From NCBI GenBank assembly GCA_036381595.1, contig DASVCN010000009.1, forward strand, positions 1-64,000: a stretch of DNA of 64,000 bases, read 5' to 3'. Of this stretch, positions 36,851 through 44,557 are shown one piece after another. A program made the position numbers and the translations under genes. This DNA comes from Trueperaceae bacterium (GTDB lineage Bacteria > Deinococcota > Deinococci > Deinococcales > Trueperaceae). The notes under the pieces are model-generated. The model saw nothing but the letters and a program-made list of their open reading frames with translations, searched no databases and was not told the DNA's origin. The first letter of the stretch is position 1, and the number at the start of each line of letters is the position of its first letter.

Positions 36851-36928
36851 CTACGACGACCCCTTCGCTGTGGATAGGTAGGTATTGAACCGTTCCTGGA
36901 TCGCGCTGAGTCGGCGCCGTATGAGCAT
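36851..36928 (-). CDS. leuL: Predicted leu operon leader peptide (25 residues)
   Basis: Reading from the minus strand: MLIRRRLSAIQERFNTYLST then AKGSS and TAG. The ATG lies 7 nt after the TATACT box of a strong promoter, so it should be the first codon of the mRNA. Leu codons are CTC, CTC and the rare CTA (codon 18). Codons 22-24 contain AGGGGTCGT, complementary to ACGAACCCCT in the terminator arm with one bulge. Stalling at codon 18 would expose this segment and favour the antiterminator; a ribosome at the stop would cover it. This model is inference. Leu enrichment is modest. Confidence 0.65.
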   Translation of the reverse strand: MLIRRRLSAIQERFNTYLSTAKGSS

Positions 36929-36935
36929 TGCGAGG

Positions 36936-36964
36936 AGTATACGGCGGCGGGAGTGGAGCGTCAA
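36936..36964 (-). promoter_or_regulatory. leu operon promoter
   Basis: Minus-strand TTGACG (36959-36964), exactly 17 bp, TATACT (36936-36941), then 7 nt to the leader-peptide ATG at 36928. The best promoter match in the window. Confidence 0.85.
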
Positions 36965-37015
36965 CGAAGCCGGCATCGGGAAGTGGATCACAGGCTCACC
37001 CGCTGCCTTCCTGCG

Positions 37016-37564
37016 TCACTTGGGGTGGTAGCTGAGGATGACCGCTCCCGTCTCGAGAGGGCGAGTGTCGACGAGTTGCAGTTCCGTCCGCTCGGCGCTC
37101 GATTTGAACAGGGGAGTGCCTTCACCGAGGAGGAGTGGGGCGACGCCGATCCGGAACTCGTCGAAGAGAGGCATGAGCCCGGCCGCAAGGTCAGCGCTGC
37201 CGAAGAGGTAGATATCCTTGCCGGGCTCGCGCTTCAGCCTCTCGATTTCGCCAACAGCGTTCTCGCGGATGAGCCGGGTGTTGTTCCACTGCACTCTCTC
37301 CATCGTTCGCGAGACGACGATCTTGGGCAGGCTGTTCATGCGGTTGGCGATCTCGGCGCTCTCGTCGTTGATCGTGGGCCAGTAGCTGGCCATGAGCTCG
37401 TAGGTGCGCCGACCGAAGAGCAGGGCCCCGGCGCTCCGTAGCTGAACGATGGAGAACTGCTCCATCTCCTCGCCCCAGGCGAACTCGTGGAAGCCGAGGT
37501 CGTGGTCGGGCCCCTCGAAGAAGCCGTCGAGCGTCATCAAGTTCCACATGATCAGCTTGCGCAC
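37016..37564 (-). CDS. Dihydrofolate-reductase-fold (RibD C-terminal type) protein
   Basis: A 182-residue protein of the RibD C-terminal/DHFR superfamily. LIMWNLMTLDGFFEGP, GALLFGRRTYELMASYWP, KIVVSRTMERVQWNNTRLI, IYLFGSADLAAGLMPLFDEF and PLLLGEGTPLF follow the family pattern. Stand-alone members are common and mostly uncharacterised, probably NADPH-binding reductases. GTG start with GGAGG. A TAGCAT further upstream may be its -10. Confidence 0.85.
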   Translation of the reverse strand: MRKLIMWNLMTLDGFFEGPDHDLGFHEFAWGEEMEQFSIVQLRSAGALLFGRRTYELMASYWPTINDESAEIANRMNSLPKIVVSRTMERVQWNNTRLIRENAVGEIERLKREPGKDIYLFGSADLAAGLMPLFDEFRIGVAPLLLGEGTPLFKSSAERTELQLVDTRPLETGAVILSYHPK

Positions 37565-38000
37565 GGGCCACTCCTCCGGTCTTCGGATCTCCTCGACATG
37601 CTACTCGACCCAACCAGGGCTCCTGCCCCTAGCAGTTCGAGACCTGCCGGTCCAGGGTCGCTCGACTGATTGACAATCGCTCGGCGAAGGAGCAATATCT
37701 GGCCAATTCTGAGCTTCCCGTGGCGCCGCCTCCACTGTCGCTGTCGGTCCTCGTGGCTCCATCACCGGGGGCTGGAGGGAAGCGGGGGGAGGGTCGGTGC
37801 GGCGACTGGGAGCGGGGACGTCTATCGGGGGGCGAACCGTCGGGTAGGAACCGAGGAGGTCGGACGATCGTACCGGCTGCCTGGACCCGAGGATCAGTCA
37901 CCCCACTTGACGACCAGGAGTTGGGGCAGGTCGTGGGTCGCCACTGTCGTCGGGCCGTGGGCACCGAGCGACGAGTGGTGCGCAGGAGAGCTGGGATCGG
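37565..38000. other. 436-bp region without a recognisable gene
   Basis: Open frames exist on both strands, but none has a family-like composition or a good start. Notable content is a TTGACA at 37670-37675 with a loose -10 (CAATAT) 17 bp downstream, and a G-rich purine tract around 37765-37800. It may hold the promoter and leader of the small gene at 38001. Confidence 0.4.
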
Positions 38001-38321
38001 ATGAACGGTTTGTCGGAGGAGTTGTTGCACCGGCTGCATCGCGAGCGCCATTCGGCGCTCGACCAGGAAGCCGAGCGGATGGCGGAGTTGAGACGTGCGT
38101 TAGCGAACGACGACGGCCTGAGGGCGACGCACTCCTTGCGGTCGCTCCTGCTGTGGCTGCGCAGGAGCAGGCGGAGGATCGCCGCCGCGGCGGACTTCGA
38201 CGATCCGGGCCTGCCGCTGAGGCGTCTCCAGGAGGTCGTTGCGGCGAAGAGCCGTACGCGGGTCGATCCTCTGCCGGCGTTGCGGCGCTGGAGGTTCCTG
38301 GGGCTGATCTCGAGGCGCTGA
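38001..38321 (+). CDS. Small basic hypothetical protein
   Basis: A 106-residue, Arg/Leu-rich, mostly helical protein (LSEELLHRLHRERHSALDQE..., LRSLLLWLRRSRRRIAAAAD). AGGAGAG lies upstream of the ATG at a slightly long spacing. I do not recognise a family. It could be a small DNA- or membrane-associated protein or a chance frame; moderate confidence comes from the ribosome site and the helical heptad-like pattern. Confidence 0.45.
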   Translation: MNGLSEELLHRLHRERHSALDQEAERMAELRRALANDDGLRATHSLRSLLLWLRRSRRRIAAAADFDDPGLPLRRLQEVVAAKSRTRVDPLPALRRWRFLGLISRR

Positions 38322-38350
38322 AAGCTGAGCGACTCGCGCCACAGGTGAAC

Positions 38351-38371
38351 GCCCTCCCGATGAGGGAGGGC
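38351..38371. terminator. Convergent hairpin before pilT end
   Basis: GCCCTCCC, loop GATGA, GGGAGGGC, between the plus-strand gene ending at 38321 and the pilT stop at 38399. Likely a bidirectional terminator, though no U tract is seen. Confidence 0.5.
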
Positions 38372-38398
38372 GTCGAGTGGATCGGTTGCGCTCGGGGG

Positions 38399-39664
38399 TC
38401 AGGTCCCGCGGCCGGTCCGGCCTGGCGGCACCGGACTGCTGGGCCGGCCCACGTCGCCGTTCCCCTGAGCCGGGGCAGAGGGACGCCCCGCGGGTTGCCC
38501 GGGAGCGCTTGCGCCCCGGCCGTAGCCGCCGACGCCACCTGCTCCGCCGGCGCCGCCGCCCGGCTTGCCGGAGATGCCGCCAGTTTCCACGAGCCGCTGG
38601 AACTCCTTCTGATCGACAGCGCGTGACATGCCGGTCTCGAAGGTGATGGCCCGCTTGAGGTGGAGTTCGGCGAGGTGGGCGTCCATGGTGATCATGCCAA
38701 GCTGGCCGCCCATCTGGATCTGCGAGAGGATCTGGTGCGTCTTCCCCTCGCGGATCAGGTTGCGAACCGCAGGCGTAGCGAGCATGAACTCGTAAGCGAG
38801 CACGCGTCCGCCCCCGGCGCGCGGCACCAGCTGTTGGGTGAGGATGGCCTGCAGGTTGTTGGCGAGCTGAACTCGAACCTGCTCCTGCTGCGCTTCTGGG
38901 AACACGTCGATGATACGGTCGACAGCTTCGGGGGCCGAGTTCGTGTGCAGCGTGCCCATGACCAGGTGGCCGGTCTCGGCCGCCGTCACGGCGGCGCCGA
39001 TCGTCTCGTGGTCTCGCATCTCGCCGACGAGGATGACATCTGGAGCCTGGCGCAGCACGCTCCTCAGCGCCTTCTCGAAGCTCAGGGTGTCCTCGCCGAT
39101 CTCGCGCTGGTTGACGATCGAACTCTTGTGGTGGTGGAAGAACTCGACCGGATCCTCGATCGTGACGATGTGCTTCTTGTATTCGCTGTTGATGACGTCG
39201 ATCATGGTTGCGAGCGTGGTCGACTTACCGGAACCGGTGGGACCGGTGACCAGCACGAGGCCACGGGGGATGCGGGCGACGTCGGCGACCGACTGCGGCA
39301 GGCCCAGCTTGTCGAAGGGCACCACCGTCTCCGAGATGGTTCGCATCACGCCACCCACCGAGCCGCGCTGGAGGAAGGCGTTCACCCGGAAGCGGCCCTG
39401 ACCCGAGAGGCTGAACGAGAAGTCGAGGTCCTTGCGCTCCTCGAAGTTCCGCTGCTTCTTCTCGTCCATCATCGAGTACATCAGCTTGCGGGTGATGTTG
39501 GGGGTGAGAGGCTCGAACTCGGTGGGACGCCACTCGCCGTCGATCCGCAGCATGGGCGGCAGCCCCACGGTGATGATGAGGTCCGAGGCCCGGCGCTCCA
39601 CTGCCATCTTCAGGAGGTCGACGATGTCGGCCTGGAGTTGAGTCTGTTTGAGGTTGTCTGTCAT
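38399..39664 (-). CDS. pilT: Type IV pilus retraction ATPase PilT
   Basis: Hexameric ATPase for pilus retraction, twitching and DNA uptake. 421 residues. Walker A is VTGPTGSGKSTTLATMI, the Walker B region LRQAPDVILVGEMRDHETIG, and the His box GHLVMGTLHTNSAPEAVDRI. The PilT-specific AEAQQEQVR appears as FPEAQQEQVRVQLANNL. The C-terminal ~60 residues are a Gly/Pro-rich tail not found in most PilT proteins. It follows pilF by 17 nt on the same strand. Confidence 0.95.
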   Translation of the reverse strand: MTDNLKQTQLQADIVDLLKMAVERRASDLIITVGLPPMLRIDGEWRPTEFEPLTPNITRKLMYSMMDEKKQRNFEERKDLDFSFSLSGQGRFRVNAFLQRGSVGGVMRTISETVVPFDKLGLPQSVADVARIPRGLVLVTGPTGSGKSTTLATMIDVINSEYKKHIVTIEDPVEFFHHHKSSIVNQREIGEDTLSFEKALRSVLRQAPDVILVGEMRDHETIGAAVTAAETGHLVMGTLHTNSAPEAVDRIIDVFPEAQQEQVRVQLANNLQAILTQQLVPRAGGGRVLAYEFMLATPAVRNLIREGKTHQILSQIQMGGQLGMITMDAHLAELHLKRAITFETGMSRAVDQKEFQRLVETGGISGKPGGGAGGAGGVGGYGRGASAPGQPAGRPSAPAQGNGDVGRPSSPVPPGRTGRGT

Positions 39665-39681
39665 CGTCGGTTCCTACTTCC

Positions 39682-42339
39682 TCAGTCGGAGGTCCTGGCC
39701 AGCACTTCCTCGAGGGTGGTTATCCCCTCGAAGGCCTTGAGGATGCCGTCCTGACGCAGGGTCTTCATTCCCAGGTCGGTAGCGATGTTCTTGATGTCGA
39801 GGGAAGACTTCTCCTGCACGATGGCGGATTCGATCTCGTCGTCCACCACCAGCAGTTCGTGGATGCCGTGGCGGCCGTTGTAGCCGCTGCCGTTGCACTT
39901 CTCGCAGCCCACGCCTCGGTAGAGGGTCTTGCCATCTATCTCTGCTTCGCTCAGTCCTATGCGCCGCAGGACCTCGGGTTCGGGGGTGTACTCGACCTTG
40001 CAGTTGCTGCACACCTTGCGCACCAATCGCTGCGCGAGCACGCCGATGAGGGACGCCGAGACGTTGAACGGCTCGATGCCCATCTCGACCAGTCGGGTTA
40101 TGGCGCCGGCTGCGTCGTTGGTGTGCAGCGTGGCGATGAGAAGGTGACCCGTGAGAGCGGCTTCGACGGAGATCTTGGCGGTCTCCTGGTCACGGATCTC
40201 ACCGACCATGATGATGTCGGGGTCCTGCCGCAGGAAGGAGCGCAACGCCCGGGCGAAGTCGAGGCCAGCCTTCGGGTTCACCTGAGTCTGGTTGATGCCC
40301 GGGATCTCGTACTCGACCGGGTCCTCGACGGTGGAGACGTTCACCTCCGGTACGGCGATCCGCTTCAGTATCGAGAAGGTGGTGAACGACTTACCTGAAC
40401 CGGTAGGGCCGGTGATCAGGAACATGCCGTACGGCTTCTGGATGACGTCCTCGAAACGCTGGAAGTTGTGCTCGAGGAAGCCGAGGTTCTCGATCTCGGG
40501 GATGCTCGAGGCCTTCTTGAGGATACGCATCACGGCTTTCTCGCCGTACACGGTGGGCAGGGTCGAGAGTCGCAGGTCGACTTCGAGGCTCTTGTCCTTG
40601 AAGCGGACGCGGCCGTCCTGGGGCATGCGCCGCTCGGCGATGTTGAGACCACCCATGATCTTCACTCGAGCGGCGAGAGCGGGCGCGGTTCCCTTGGGCA
40701 TCGTCATGTACTCGCGCAGCGAGCCGTCCTTGCGCACCCTCACCACCACCTGGTCGGGCCGTGGCTCGATGTGGATGTCGGAGATGTCGGAGACCACCGC
40801 TTCACGGATGATGTTGTTGACGATCTTCACCAGCGCGTTGTCGTCGATCGCGCTTACTTCTTCTGCCTCGGTCTCGCGCGCCCCGACCTCTTCCATCACC
40901 GCCCGGGCGAGTTCGTCCATGTCGTCACCGTTCCGATAGAAGCGGTTGACGAGCCTGGTCAGCGTCTCCTCGGTGGCGACCGCCGGCTGGATCTCCTTGC
41001 CTGTGATCAGGCGGATGTCGTCGAGGGCGAAGACGTGGCGAGGGTCCTTCATCGCCACGACCAGCATGTTCCCGTCGATCCTGATCGGCATGGCGTTGTA
41101 GCGGCGTACGGTCGACTCGGGGACCATCGTCACGACGTAGGGGTCGACGGTGACGCTGTTCTCCTCGATGAACTCATAGCCCAGCTGCATCGCCAGTGAG
41201 CGGGCCAGCATCTCGGGGCTGATCTTGCCCGACTGGACGAGGGTGTCCTCGAGCCGTCCGCCGCCCGAACGCTGGCGGCTAAGCGCGTCCTCTATGTCGT
41301 CGTCCTTCACGTAGCCGAGGTCGACGAGGATCTCGCCGAGCGGCTTCACCCGGCCGAGCTTGTTCTGCTCCTCCAGGGCCCGGCGCAGCTGGTCGCGCTT
41401 GAGCTTGCGGTCGCGCAGCAGGGTCTCGCCCAGGCGGCCCTTATCGTCGGCGTAGAGCTGCTCGACCCGCTCAACGATCACGCTCTCGGCCGCCGAGACG
41501 AACTTGACCTTGCGACGCACGATGTCCTCGATGTCGGGGATGCGGCGCGGGTCGGCAATCGCCACCACCAGCGTGTCGTCCTCCTCGCCCAACGGCACCG
41601 CGTTGAACTGCAGAGCGTCGAGGCGCAACAGGGTAGAGGCGAGGTTCTGGTTCGGCGGGTAGCCGTCGAGCGACTCGAGGAACGGTATCTCCAGCTGTTC
41701 GGCCTGCAGCTTGGCGACATCGAGTTCGCCGAGCGCCTGCTGCTCGATGAGGATGCGGGAGAGCAGGCCGCCAGTGCGCTGCTCCTCCTTGATCGCCGCC
41801 TGCAGCTGTTCCTCGCTGATCAGGCCCCGTTCGACGGCCAGGGTGCCCAGCCGCTGGCCGCTGTCCACATCGACGTCGGCGGGCGGGACGAGACCCAACT
41901 CCGGGTAGTAGGTGGCCATCGCCCAGCGCATCTCCTTGTGGAGCGCCTGGTACGGCTCGACGATGCAACCCGAGGCGTCTTCGACCTCTTCGATCGCGAG
42001 AGCGTCGAGCGGGTCCTCGAACGCCACCCTCAGTCGGTTCCCCTCCAGCCGGAACGGAACCGCTCCGACCTCGTAGGCGAGGTCGGAGGGCACCTTGGCG
42101 ATCGCCTCCGGCATCACGTCGACACGGGGCAGCACCACCAGCGGGATGCCGATCGACTCCTCGATGGCGCGCGCTATGCGCTGTTCCGAGATGACTCCGA
42201 TGTTTACGAGGATCTCGGCCAGTCGGCCGCCAACCTCCGCGTGTTTGCCGATGGCTTGCTGAAGCGATTCGTCGTTGACGTAACCGCGTTCCAGCAACAC
42301 CGCGCCTAGGCGCTTGTCACCGATCGACAGGACGGCCAT
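39682..42339 (-). CDS. pilF: Type IV pilus assembly ATPase, Thermus PilF type
   Basis: Extension ATPase for type IV pili and natural transformation, 885 residues. The N-terminal half has three MshEN/GSPII repeats (about 1-155, 160-320 and 325-475; each starts like LGAVLLERGYVNDESLQQAI, LGTLAVERGLISEEQLQAAI, LGETLLRDRKLKRDQLRRAL), the arrangement known from Thermus PilF, where these domains bind cyclic di-GMP. The C-terminal ATPase has LITGPTGSGKSFTTFSIL, LRQDPDIIMVGEIRDQETA and a zinc site VCSNC...GCEKCNGSGYNGR. The ATG at 42339 with GGAGG is chosen over a longer open frame. Confidence 0.96.
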   Translation of the reverse strand: MAVLSIGDKRLGAVLLERGYVNDESLQQAIGKHAEVGGRLAEILVNIGVISEQRIARAIEESIGIPLVVLPRVDVMPEAIAKVPSDLAYEVGAVPFRLEGNRLRVAFEDPLDALAIEEVEDASGCIVEPYQALHKEMRWAMATYYPELGLVPPADVDVDSGQRLGTLAVERGLISEEQLQAAIKEEQRTGGLLSRILIEQQALGELDVAKLQAEQLEIPFLESLDGYPPNQNLASTLLRLDALQFNAVPLGEEDDTLVVAIADPRRIPDIEDIVRRKVKFVSAAESVIVERVEQLYADDKGRLGETLLRDRKLKRDQLRRALEEQNKLGRVKPLGEILVDLGYVKDDDIEDALSRQRSGGGRLEDTLVQSGKISPEMLARSLAMQLGYEFIEENSVTVDPYVVTMVPESTVRRYNAMPIRIDGNMLVVAMKDPRHVFALDDIRLITGKEIQPAVATEETLTRLVNRFYRNGDDMDELARAVMEEVGARETEAEEVSAIDDNALVKIVNNIIREAVVSDISDIHIEPRPDQVVVRVRKDGSLREYMTMPKGTAPALAARVKIMGGLNIAERRMPQDGRVRFKDKSLEVDLRLSTLPTVYGEKAVMRILKKASSIPEIENLGFLEHNFQRFEDVIQKPYGMFLITGPTGSGKSFTTFSILKRIAVPEVNVSTVEDPVEYEIPGINQTQVNPKAGLDFARALRSFLRQDPDIIMVGEIRDQETAKISVEAALTGHLLIATLHTNDAAGAITRLVEMGIEPFNVSASLIGVLAQRLVRKVCSNCKVEYTPEPEVLRRIGLSEAEIDGKTLYRGVGCEKCNGSGYNGRHGIHELLVVDDEIESAIVQEKSSLDIKNIATDLGMKTLRQDGILKAFEGITTLEEVLARTSD

Positions 42340-42817
42340 GGCCACCTCCCTGCAATATCCACCGCTCGAGATAGCGAGCTGCGCGTGTATGCGGCAGTTT
42401 CCCAGGCGTAAGGGGCCGCACCAGAACCGAAACCATGCCAGCGAGATTCGCCCCCAGTACGTCGGTGAACAACTGGTCACCGATCATGGCCGTCTCGCTG
42501 GCGCCGTAGCCGAGCCGCTTGAGCCCTCTCCTGAAGGCCCACCAGAACGGCTTGCCCGCCAGATGGAAACCCTCGATGTCCAACTCCCGGCAGCAGCGCT
42601 CGACGCGCTCGCGCGCGCCGTTCGAGAGGAGCGCTACCGGCAGGCCGGCTTCACGGAGAGAGGCGAGCCAGTCGCGAGCGCTCTCCGGCAACTCGGTTTC
42701 GTTGGACGCGAGGATGGTGTCGTCGAGGTCGACCATCACGGCCTTGACCCCGTAGCCGCCAAGCAACTCGGGGGTTGCGTCGTGAGCGACCGAAACGACC
42801 ACATCTGGCGTGAGCAT
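42317..42817 (-). CDS. YqeG-type HAD phosphatase
   Basis: A 166-residue HAD-superfamily III phosphatase. Motif I is V-D30-L-D32-D-T-I, followed by LPVALLSNGARERVE (motif II), AGKPFWWAFRRGLKRLG (motif III Lys) and AMIGDQLFTDVLGANLAGM (motif IV). This set and length match the YqeG family. ATG at 42817 is 6 nt behind TAGACT; an in-frame TTG two codons earlier would overlap that spacer. The 3' end overlaps the pilF start by 23 nt, tying it to pilus gene expression. Confidence 0.85.
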   Translation of the reverse strand: MLTPDVVVSVAHDATPELLGGYGVKAVMVDLDDTILASNETELPESARDWLASLREAGLPVALLSNGARERVERCCRELDIEGFHLAGKPFWWAFRRGLKRLGYGASETAMIGDQLFTDVLGANLAGMVSVLVRPLTPGKLPHTRAARYLERWILQGGGHGRPVDR

Positions 42818-42823
42818 TCGCAA

Positions 42824-42829
42824 AGTCTA
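42824..42829 (-). promoter_or_regulatory. Leaderless -10 box for the YqeG-type gene and pilFT
   Basis: TAGACT on the minus strand ends 6 nt before the ATG at 42817. As the genes overlap, it may also drive pilF and pilT. Confidence 0.6.
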
Positions 42830-42905
42830 TCACTGCCCTCTCATGTCGGAAATAGGAATTTTTACGTTCGTGACGGCGTTTTTGGCGCCCCTAAAGCTGC
42901 CGCTG

Positions 42906-43805
42906 CTACCGGTGGCGGCGCTCCTCATCTTCCTCCACCGGAAGCGACATGCCCTCCCTGAGGACCGACAGGAAGGCATCGGTGCCGTCTATCCACGGGT
43001 AGTGGCCTCCCGGGAGCAGGCTGAAGAGCGCGTGCGGAAGCCGCTCCAGCCCGGCCTCGGCCTGCTCCGGATAGCTGGTGCGGTCCTCGCGAGAGGCCAT
43101 CACCACGGTTGGCGCCGCTACGGCCGAGAGCTCATCCAACACTTCGAGCTTCCAGGGCGCTGCCGGCATCGCCGAAGCGTGCGGTCCCAGCAGGGCTTCG
43201 CTGTCGCTGTGCTCGAGGCGCAGTCGACTGGAGGGGTCGGGGAACTCCATCCGGTCGAACAGCTGCTTGGCGGCGACCCACTCGAAGGCCTGGTCGACCA
43301 GTTCCTCGGCATCGAGCGCTTCCGGGTCGGCCAACGCCTCCTCGGGAGGCAGAGCCAGTTCCGTCTGCCGGGAGGCGACCGCCGCCTCGCGCTGGAGAGC
43401 GCGGGCGAGCAGCGGCATCGAGAACCAGGGGTTGACGAAGAGGAGCCGCTCGAGCCGCTCCGGGAAGCGGGTGGCGAAGCGAGCGGCTATGAGCGCACCG
43501 AAGCCGTGGGCAAGCAGGCTGGTAGCCGGCAGTTCGAGCGCGTCGAGTACGGTGACCACGTCCTCGGCCAAGTCGTCCAGTTCGAAGTCGTGACCGGCGT
43601 AGGAGCGGCCCGCGCCCCGCTGGTCGGCGTAGATCATCCGGAAACTCTCGAGATCGTCGCCGATCAGGTCTCTGAACGAGTAGCTGTTGTAGCCCGGGCC
43701 GCCGTGGAGGTAGTAGAGGAGGGGACCGCTTTCCGGGCCTACCTGCTCGACGTACAGGTCGGCGTCCTCCCGCTCGATGTGATAGGGGGTGTCGAGGAAT
43801 GCCAT
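42906..43805 (-). CDS. Alpha/beta-hydrolase-fold protein lacking the nucleophilic serine
   Basis: A 299-residue protein of the prolyl-iminopeptidase branch: YLHGGPGYNSYSF (HGGP, oxyanion region), ADQRGAGRS, and later MASREDRTSYP and LLPGGHYPWID, which would hold the catalytic Asp and His. The nucleophile elbow, normally GxSxGG, reads A99-H-G101-F-G103, so Gly replaces Ser. The DNA there is unambiguous (GCC CAC GGC TTC GGT). Classic hydrolysis is unlikely; a binding or altered-chemistry role is possible. ATG start behind TAGAGT, leaderless. Confidence 0.82.
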   Translation of the reverse strand: MAFLDTPYHIEREDADLYVEQVGPESGPLLYYLHGGPGYNSYSFRDLIGDDLESFRMIYADQRGAGRSYAGHDFELDDLAEDVVTVLDALELPATSLLAHGFGALIAARFATRFPERLERLLFVNPWFSMPLLARALQREAAVASRQTELALPPEEALADPEALDAEELVDQAFEWVAAKQLFDRMEFPDPSSRLRLEHSDSEALLGPHASAMPAAPWKLEVLDELSAVAAPTVVMASREDRTSYPEQAEAGLERLPHALFSLLPGGHYPWIDGTDAFLSVLREGMSLPVEEDEERRHR

Positions 43806-43810
43806 GACGT

Positions 43811-43816
43811 ACTCTA
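43811..43816 (-). promoter_or_regulatory. Leaderless -10 box for the alpha/beta hydrolase gene
   Basis: TAGAGT on the minus strand ends 5 nt before the ATG at 43805. Confidence 0.55.
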
Positions 43817-43945
43817 TGCACGCCCTTCGCCCGTCACAAGGAGAATCGAAGCGGCCGGTTTCGCTCCGGCCCAGTGCAGGCGACTGCCTGCTTGCTCACA
43901 TCCGGTTCCTGCCGCACCGTGGTACCTTCGTACATGGCCGCTTGA

Positions 43946-43990
43946 GAAGGGCGCGAGGTTTCTTTCGATACCTTGCGCCCTTCTTCTATT
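43946..43990 (+). terminator. Terminator-like hairpin upstream of the DUF4258 gene
   Basis: Arms 43946-43959 and 43970-43983 form a 14-bp stem (one G-U) with a 10-nt loop, followed by a pyrimidine tract TTCTATT. No plus-strand gene lies upstream for it to terminate, so it may be a leader attenuator for the gene at 44012. Confidence 0.5.
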
Positions 43991-44011
43991 CGCGGTCGAG
44001 CTGGAGGCGAT

Positions 44012-44506
44012 ATGGACGATTTGACGCGTTATTCCCGTCAGTGCAAGCCCACCGCCCAGCAATCCGGACACAACCAGGGCGCCTCCGATGGCGCCAAGCG
44101 GGGTGACAAGCGTGGAGGAACGCGTCTACGGAAGCGTACTCTTAGCGACCTGCAACCGCTGGTTCGTGATGGTCGCTACCGGATAGGTCCTCACGCGAGC
44201 AAGCACGCCACCTGCGAAGGCTTCACCGAGCAGGACATCCTGGCGGCCGTCTTCTACGGGCGCGAGTTGATGCGCTACGTGCAGGACGAGAGGTTGCTCG
44301 TGCTCGGATTCATCCGTCCCAGTCCCGAGGTCCACATCCCGCTTCACGTGGTCCTCGACTACAGCACGCCACGGTGGGTCGATGTGGTCACGGCGTTCAT
44401 CCCCATGGAACCGCACCGGGTGGTGTCGCGAACGCGCTTGGCCGAGGCGCTCCGCTACGACCGGCACATCCCGGCGAGCCGCTGGGTGGGTCCGGGCGCG
44501 GGCTGA
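44012..44506 (+). CDS. DUF4258 domain-containing protein
   Basis: A 164-residue protein. The N-terminal ~45 residues are polar and low complexity (KPTAQQSGHNQGASDGAK, RGDKRGGTRLRKR). Then comes a DUF4258-type domain: YRIGPHASKHATCEGFTEQD (the 'HA..R..eR.I' pattern), MRYVQDERLLVLGFIRP, IPLHVVLDYSTPRWVDVVTA and FIPMEPHR. DUF4258 belongs to a group of small toxin-like/RNase-like folds, often near toxin-antitoxin genes, but no partner antitoxin is visible here. GGAGG precedes the ATG at 44012. Confidence 0.75.
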   Translation: MDDLTRYSRQCKPTAQQSGHNQGASDGAKRGDKRGGTRLRKRTLSDLQPLVRDGRYRIGPHASKHATCEGFTEQDILAAVFYGRELMRYVQDERLLVLGFIRPSPEVHIPLHVVLDYSTPRWVDVVTAFIPMEPHRVVSRTRLAEALRYDRHIPASRWVGPGAG

Positions 44507-44557
44507 ACGAGGGGTCGCACCTGGAGGCCGACGTGCCGCCTGACGGCGGCCGGGCAG

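Noticed and set aside
36757-36928. T-box riboswitch before leuC
   Set aside because: No T-box sequence (AGGGTGGNACC-like) or specifier stem is visible. A short ORF plus terminator explains the layout better.
42340-42480. N-terminal extension of PilF by 47 codons
   Set aside because: The extension overlaps the YqeG-type gene and has no ribosome site, while ATG 42339 has GGAGG and matches the known PilF start.
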